Shown: positions 61,634 to 64,000 of the stretch, in pieces
Numbering within the stretch: position 1 is the first letter of the stretch
Layout: each line of letters starts with the position of its first letter
Origin: Candidatus Flexicrinis proximus
GTDB lineage: Bacteria > Chloroflexota > Anaerolineae > Aggregatilineales > Phototrophicaceae
DNA length: 64,000 nt
Reading direction: 5' to 3'
NCBI GenBank assembly: GCA_016712885.1
Contig: JADJQF010000015.1
Location: 318,339 to 382,338, forward strand
Program-made: the position numbers and the translations under genes
Notes under the pieces: generated by a model
The model's input: only the letters and a program-made list of their open reading frames with translations
What the model was told of the DNA's origin: nothing
Database searches by the model: none

Positions 61634-62710
61634 ATGTCAGTACGCACAGCCATCATCGGCGCGGGCAAAGTCGGCCGCACCCACGCGCAGGTTCTGTCTG
61701 CGCTGCCGCAGGCCAATCTCGTTGCCGTCTGCGGCCGTACGCTCGAAAAAGCCGAGGTGCTGGCTGCCGAGTTCGGGGCGCTTCCATTCGCCAATGTCTC
61801 AGACATGATCCGTACTGCTGGAGTCGAGGCAGTGATCGTCTGCACGCCCCACCCTGCCCACGCCGACCCGACCATCGAGGCACTGAACGCTGGCGCGCAT
61901 GTCCTGGTGGAAAAACCGCTGGCATCGTCTCTCGCCGACTGTGATGCGATGCTCGCGGCGGCAGAGCGCAGCGGCCGCACGCTGGGCGTCATCAGCCAGC
62001 GCCGCTGGATCGCCTCGGCACAGCGCATCAGAACTGCCATCGATACGGGCCAGATCGGCAAACCGATCCTGGCGATCGCCACACTTCTCGGCTGGAGGAG
62101 TCCTGCTTACTACGAGTCCGACCCCTGGCGCGGACGCTGGGATACCGAGGGCGGCGGAGTGCTCGTCAACCAGGCGCCGCACCAGTTGGACTTGCTGCTC
62201 TGGTATATGGGCGAAGTCGCCGAAGTCAGCGCCTACTGGGCAAACCTCAACCACCCTCAGATCGAGGTTGAGGACACGGCAGTCGCCATCCTCCGTTTCA
62301 AGAGCGGCGCGCTGGGCAACCTTGTCCTCAGTAATTCGCAGAATCCCGGTCTTTATGGCCGCGTGCACGTCTACGGCGAAACAGGCGCGGCCCTTGGCGT
62401 GCAGACCGACGGCGGCTCAATGTTCGTCGCTGGCATGACGCCCACGCTTGAGCCGCCCTATAACGATGTCTGGACGATTCCCGGCGAAGAAGCGCTGTTA
62501 GCCGGATGGCAGGCCGACGAGCGCGACTTATTCCAGCGAATCGACCCGATTGGACATTACTTTGCCCTGCAAATCGCGGACTTTCTGGACGCAATACAGG
62601 CCGGTCACCCACCGAAAGTGACTGGAGCAGACGGCCGGCGTGTCGTCGAACTCTTCAGCGCGATCTACGAGTCGCAGCGAATCAACGCGCCGGTCAAGCT
62701 CCCGCTCTAG
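61634..62710 (+). CDS. Gfo/Idh/MocA family oxidoreductase
   Basis: The N-terminal NAD(P)-binding part is VRTAIIGAGKVGRTHAQVL, the EKP motif of the family is HVLVEKPLASSLADCDAM, and the C-terminal part has DTEGGGVLVNQAPHQLDLLLWYMGEV, with the catalytic His/Asp near it, and IQAGHPPKVTGADGRRVVELFSAIYES. These enzymes oxidise or reduce inositols, sugars and related carbons. It has 358 residues. It follows the dehydrogenase with 10 bases between, so both act probably in one pathway. Its end overlaps the convergent small membrane protein gene by 4 bases. Confidence 0.9.
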   Translation: MSVRTAIIGAGKVGRTHAQVLSALPQANLVAVCGRTLEKAEVLAAEFGALPFANVSDMIRTAGVEAVIVCTPHPAHADPTIEALNAGAHVLVEKPLASSLADCDAMLAAAERSGRTLGVISQRRWIASAQRIRTAIDTGQIGKPILAIATLLGWRSPAYYESDPWRGRWDTEGGGVLVNQAPHQLDLLLWYMGEVAEVSAYWANLNHPQIEVEDTAVAILRFKSGALGNLVLSNSQNPGLYGRVHVYGETGAALGVQTDGGSMFVAGMTPTLEPPYNDVWTIPGEEALLAGWQADERDLFQRIDPIGHYFALQIADFLDAIQAGHPPKVTGADGRRVVELFSAIYESQRINAPVKLPL

Positions 62711-63369
62711 CGCCGGTTCAGTTTTTCAATCGCACGGTCATAGTCGTCGCGGCTGATCTGGCCGCTGCGGTATGCTGCGTCGAGTTGGTCGCGGACAAAG
62801 TTCACCACCGAGTTCGCGTCATGCTGACCAAAATTGTCCTGATCCACTTTGACGACCGGCGTAGTCGGGCCAACGCCAATCGGCGAATTGGCCGACGGGT
62901 TATTTGACGGATTAAACGGATACTGCGCTCCGAACACCTGCCGGGGGCGGCGTGACCCGCGTGACGCGATCAGCGCGCCGAAAATGATCAAGGCGATGCC
63001 GCCAACACTCAGGCCGACGCTGGCGATGCTGCCAGAGATCAGCTGCCCAATCCCGCCGGTGGTACTGCCGACCGTTGTGAACAGGTCACTGACAAATGAA
63101 CCGGTCACATCCCTGCGTTCACCCGAAGCGTCCACGCAGAAGTAAGTAGTCACGCGGCCAGCGGTCGAGGTGCTGGTTGTCCGCGTCGAAGGACCCTGCA
63201 CGATGTCCAGGGTTTCGCCCGCATTGCACAATTCGGCCGCGGTTGGATCCCGCGTGACTTCCTGTGTGAACGCGCCGATATTGTTGATGAATCCAAGCGA
63301 CGACGCGAACGGCAGCGCAAACGCGGCAATCAGCATCAACACCCCAACCACAATCAGGATCCGCCCCAT
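62707..63369 (-). CDS. Small membrane protein with SHOCT-like C-terminus
   Basis: ATG 63369 has GGGGAGG 8 bases upstream. The 220-residue protein has an N-terminal helix (ILIVVGVLMLIAAFALPFA), an outside part of about 90 residues with two Cys (AAELCNAG, TYFCVD) that may pair, a second helix (SVGLSVGGIALIIFGALIA), an Asn/Pro-rich linker and a short amphipathic end (DQLDAAYRSGQISRDDYDRAIEKLNRR), which resembles the SHOCT oligomerisation motif. No function is known. Confidence 0.72.
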   Translation of the reverse strand: MGRILIVVGVLMLIAAFALPFASSLGFINNIGAFTQEVTRDPTAAELCNAGETLDIVQGPSTRTTSTSTAGRVTTYFCVDASGERRDVTGSFVSDLFTTVGSTTGGIGQLISGSIASVGLSVGGIALIIFGALIASRGSRRPRQVFGAQYPFNPSNNPSANSPIGVGPTTPVVKVDQDNFGQHDANSVVNFVRDQLDAAYRSGQISRDDYDRAIEKLNRR

Positions 63370-63407
63370 GGTTTGTTCCTCCCCTATGCCTGTCAAGCAA
63401 TTGTACT

Positions 63408-64000
63408 TCAGATGTCGAATTCGGCTGGCCAGATGATGCGCCCGCACGGTCTTTCTCCGCGCTGCACAAGGTCGTAGTATTCGTCGAACGGGCTTGGAGC
63501 CAGTGTTTTCGCCATGCAGTGCGGGTTTGCAGGGCAATCCGGCTGTCCGTACTCCGCAAATGCCGACATCGAGCCGCTGCTTGGATGCAGAGGCAGCGTA
63601 ATCTCGGTATCCTGCGCCATTTCGAAGACCATGCGCCGCGCTGTTGCACTGTCTGCGGCCAGGAATGTCCGCACGTTTCCCGGCTCATGCGAGGCCGTTC
63701 GCGTATATCCAACCACCTGGCCCCCACGGAGATAGACCGTACAGGTGACGCGGGTATCAGGGCTGTGCCAGGCCAGGTTCTCAGCGTCCGGCCTGATCGC
63801 CAGGTCGATCCCGCCCTCCTCGGCTTGCCACAGCTGCATCAACGCCTCAGTATCTTCTGGCAGTGGTTTCCGGGTCTCCAACGGCGCGCCGGAGGCTGAG
63901 CCAAGCGCCGACGCCGGAAGGGTCATGCCCGAGAAGCCGTAGGCGTTCTGCCGATAGCCAAAGCGTGGATAATACTCCTTGTGGCCGAGCAGGATCGAAA
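63408..64000 (-). CDS. GNAT family N-acetyltransferase (5' end beyond the window)
   Basis: The frame is open to the window end; the visible part starts ILLGHKEYYPRFGYRQNAYGFSGM, the GNAT (YhbS-like) motif in which a Pro-Arg-Phe-Gly-Tyr stretch closes the acetyl-CoA domain, followed by a second domain of about 170 residues (LMQLWQAEEGGIDLAIRP...). The start is outside the window and ATG 63926 is internal. The second domain also holds a GNAT-like strand pair (VYLRGGQVVGYTRTA), so a double GNAT is likely. The Cys-rich end (CPANPHCM) is unusual. The substrate is unknown. Confidence 0.78.
   Translation of the reverse strand, partial: SILLGHKEYYPRFGYRQNAYGFSGMTLPASALGSASGAPLETRKPLPEDTEALMQLWQAEEGGIDLAIRPDAENLAWHSPDTRVTCTVYLRGGQVVGYTRTASHEPGNVRTFLAADSATARRMVFEMAQDTEITLPLHPSSGSMSAFAEYGQPDCPANPHCMAKTLAPSPFDEYYDLVQRGERPCGRIIWPAEFDI

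Overview
This is a contiguous, GC-rich, gene-dense bacterial chromosome segment, most likely from a member of the Chloroflexota (Anaerolineae-like). The indications are the many secreted or membrane-anchored proteins with Pro/Thr-rich linkers, a PknB-type kinase coupled to a WD40-type lipoprotein, PPC-repeat and SH3-like secreted proteins, a Gram-positive-style SAM-I riboswitch before metK, and no lipid A or outer-membrane genes. The assignment is an inference from gene content, not from a phylogeny. No rRNA, CRISPR array, prophage or transposase was recognised.

Layout. 1-3.66 kb: the 3' end of a DnaE2-type polymerase (frameshifted), a possible tiny gene, a frameshifted subtilase gene on the minus strand, and a decayed remnant of a second copy of its C-terminal domain. 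3.6-9.5 kb: tRNA-Gly(CCC) with consensus promoter and terminator, rplY (L25), a Ser/Thr kinase plus WD40 lipoprotein pair, a RibD_C/DHFR-like protein, and def. 9.6-15.2 kb (minus): two paralogous membrane proteins behind a TolB-like propeller, an orphan response regulator, tilS. 15.3-21.4 kb (plus): mreB-mreC-mreD-mrdA plus an unknown polytopic protein in the place where rodA is often found. 21.4-26.1 kb: a metal-homeostasis block (ZIP transporter, multicopper oxidase, divergent P1B-type ATPase).

26.2-32.9 kb: a frameshifted GT1-like glycosyltransferase, a small SWIM zinc-finger protein with a palindromic promoter, and a tightly overlapping minus-strand operon of a GT-C membrane glycosyltransferase, RNase Z and two GT2 enzymes. 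33.0-39.2 kb: two overlapping GAF-PAS-class III cyclase genes whose catalytic residues are complementary, so the pair is predicted to form an obligate heterodimeric adenylate cyclase; a PPC-repeat secreted protein follows. 39.4-42.5 kb: a GNAT, a flavin amine oxidase-like protein, and metK under a SAM-I riboswitch. 42.6-51.1 kb: secreted and membrane proteins and three tandem minus-strand clan-A glycoside hydrolase-like proteins, one fused to a GH18-like domain without its catalytic Glu.

51.2-64 kb: a lone HATPase-like protein, rplJ-rplL behind an attenuator leader, an Fes-like esterase, a GH114-like protein, grpE-dnaK-dnaJ, an UlaG-like metallohydrolase, a medium-chain dehydrogenase with a Gfo/Idh/MocA oxidoreductase, a small membrane protein, and a GNAT cut by the window end.

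Cross-cutting observations: a dispersed palindromic element occurs at three gene 3' ends; similar dyads (TAGMACA-N2-TGTKCTA type) lie in three promoters; several promoters have an extended -10 of the form TGC-TATAAT; and three genes carry single-base frameshifts that may be sequencing errors or real decay.
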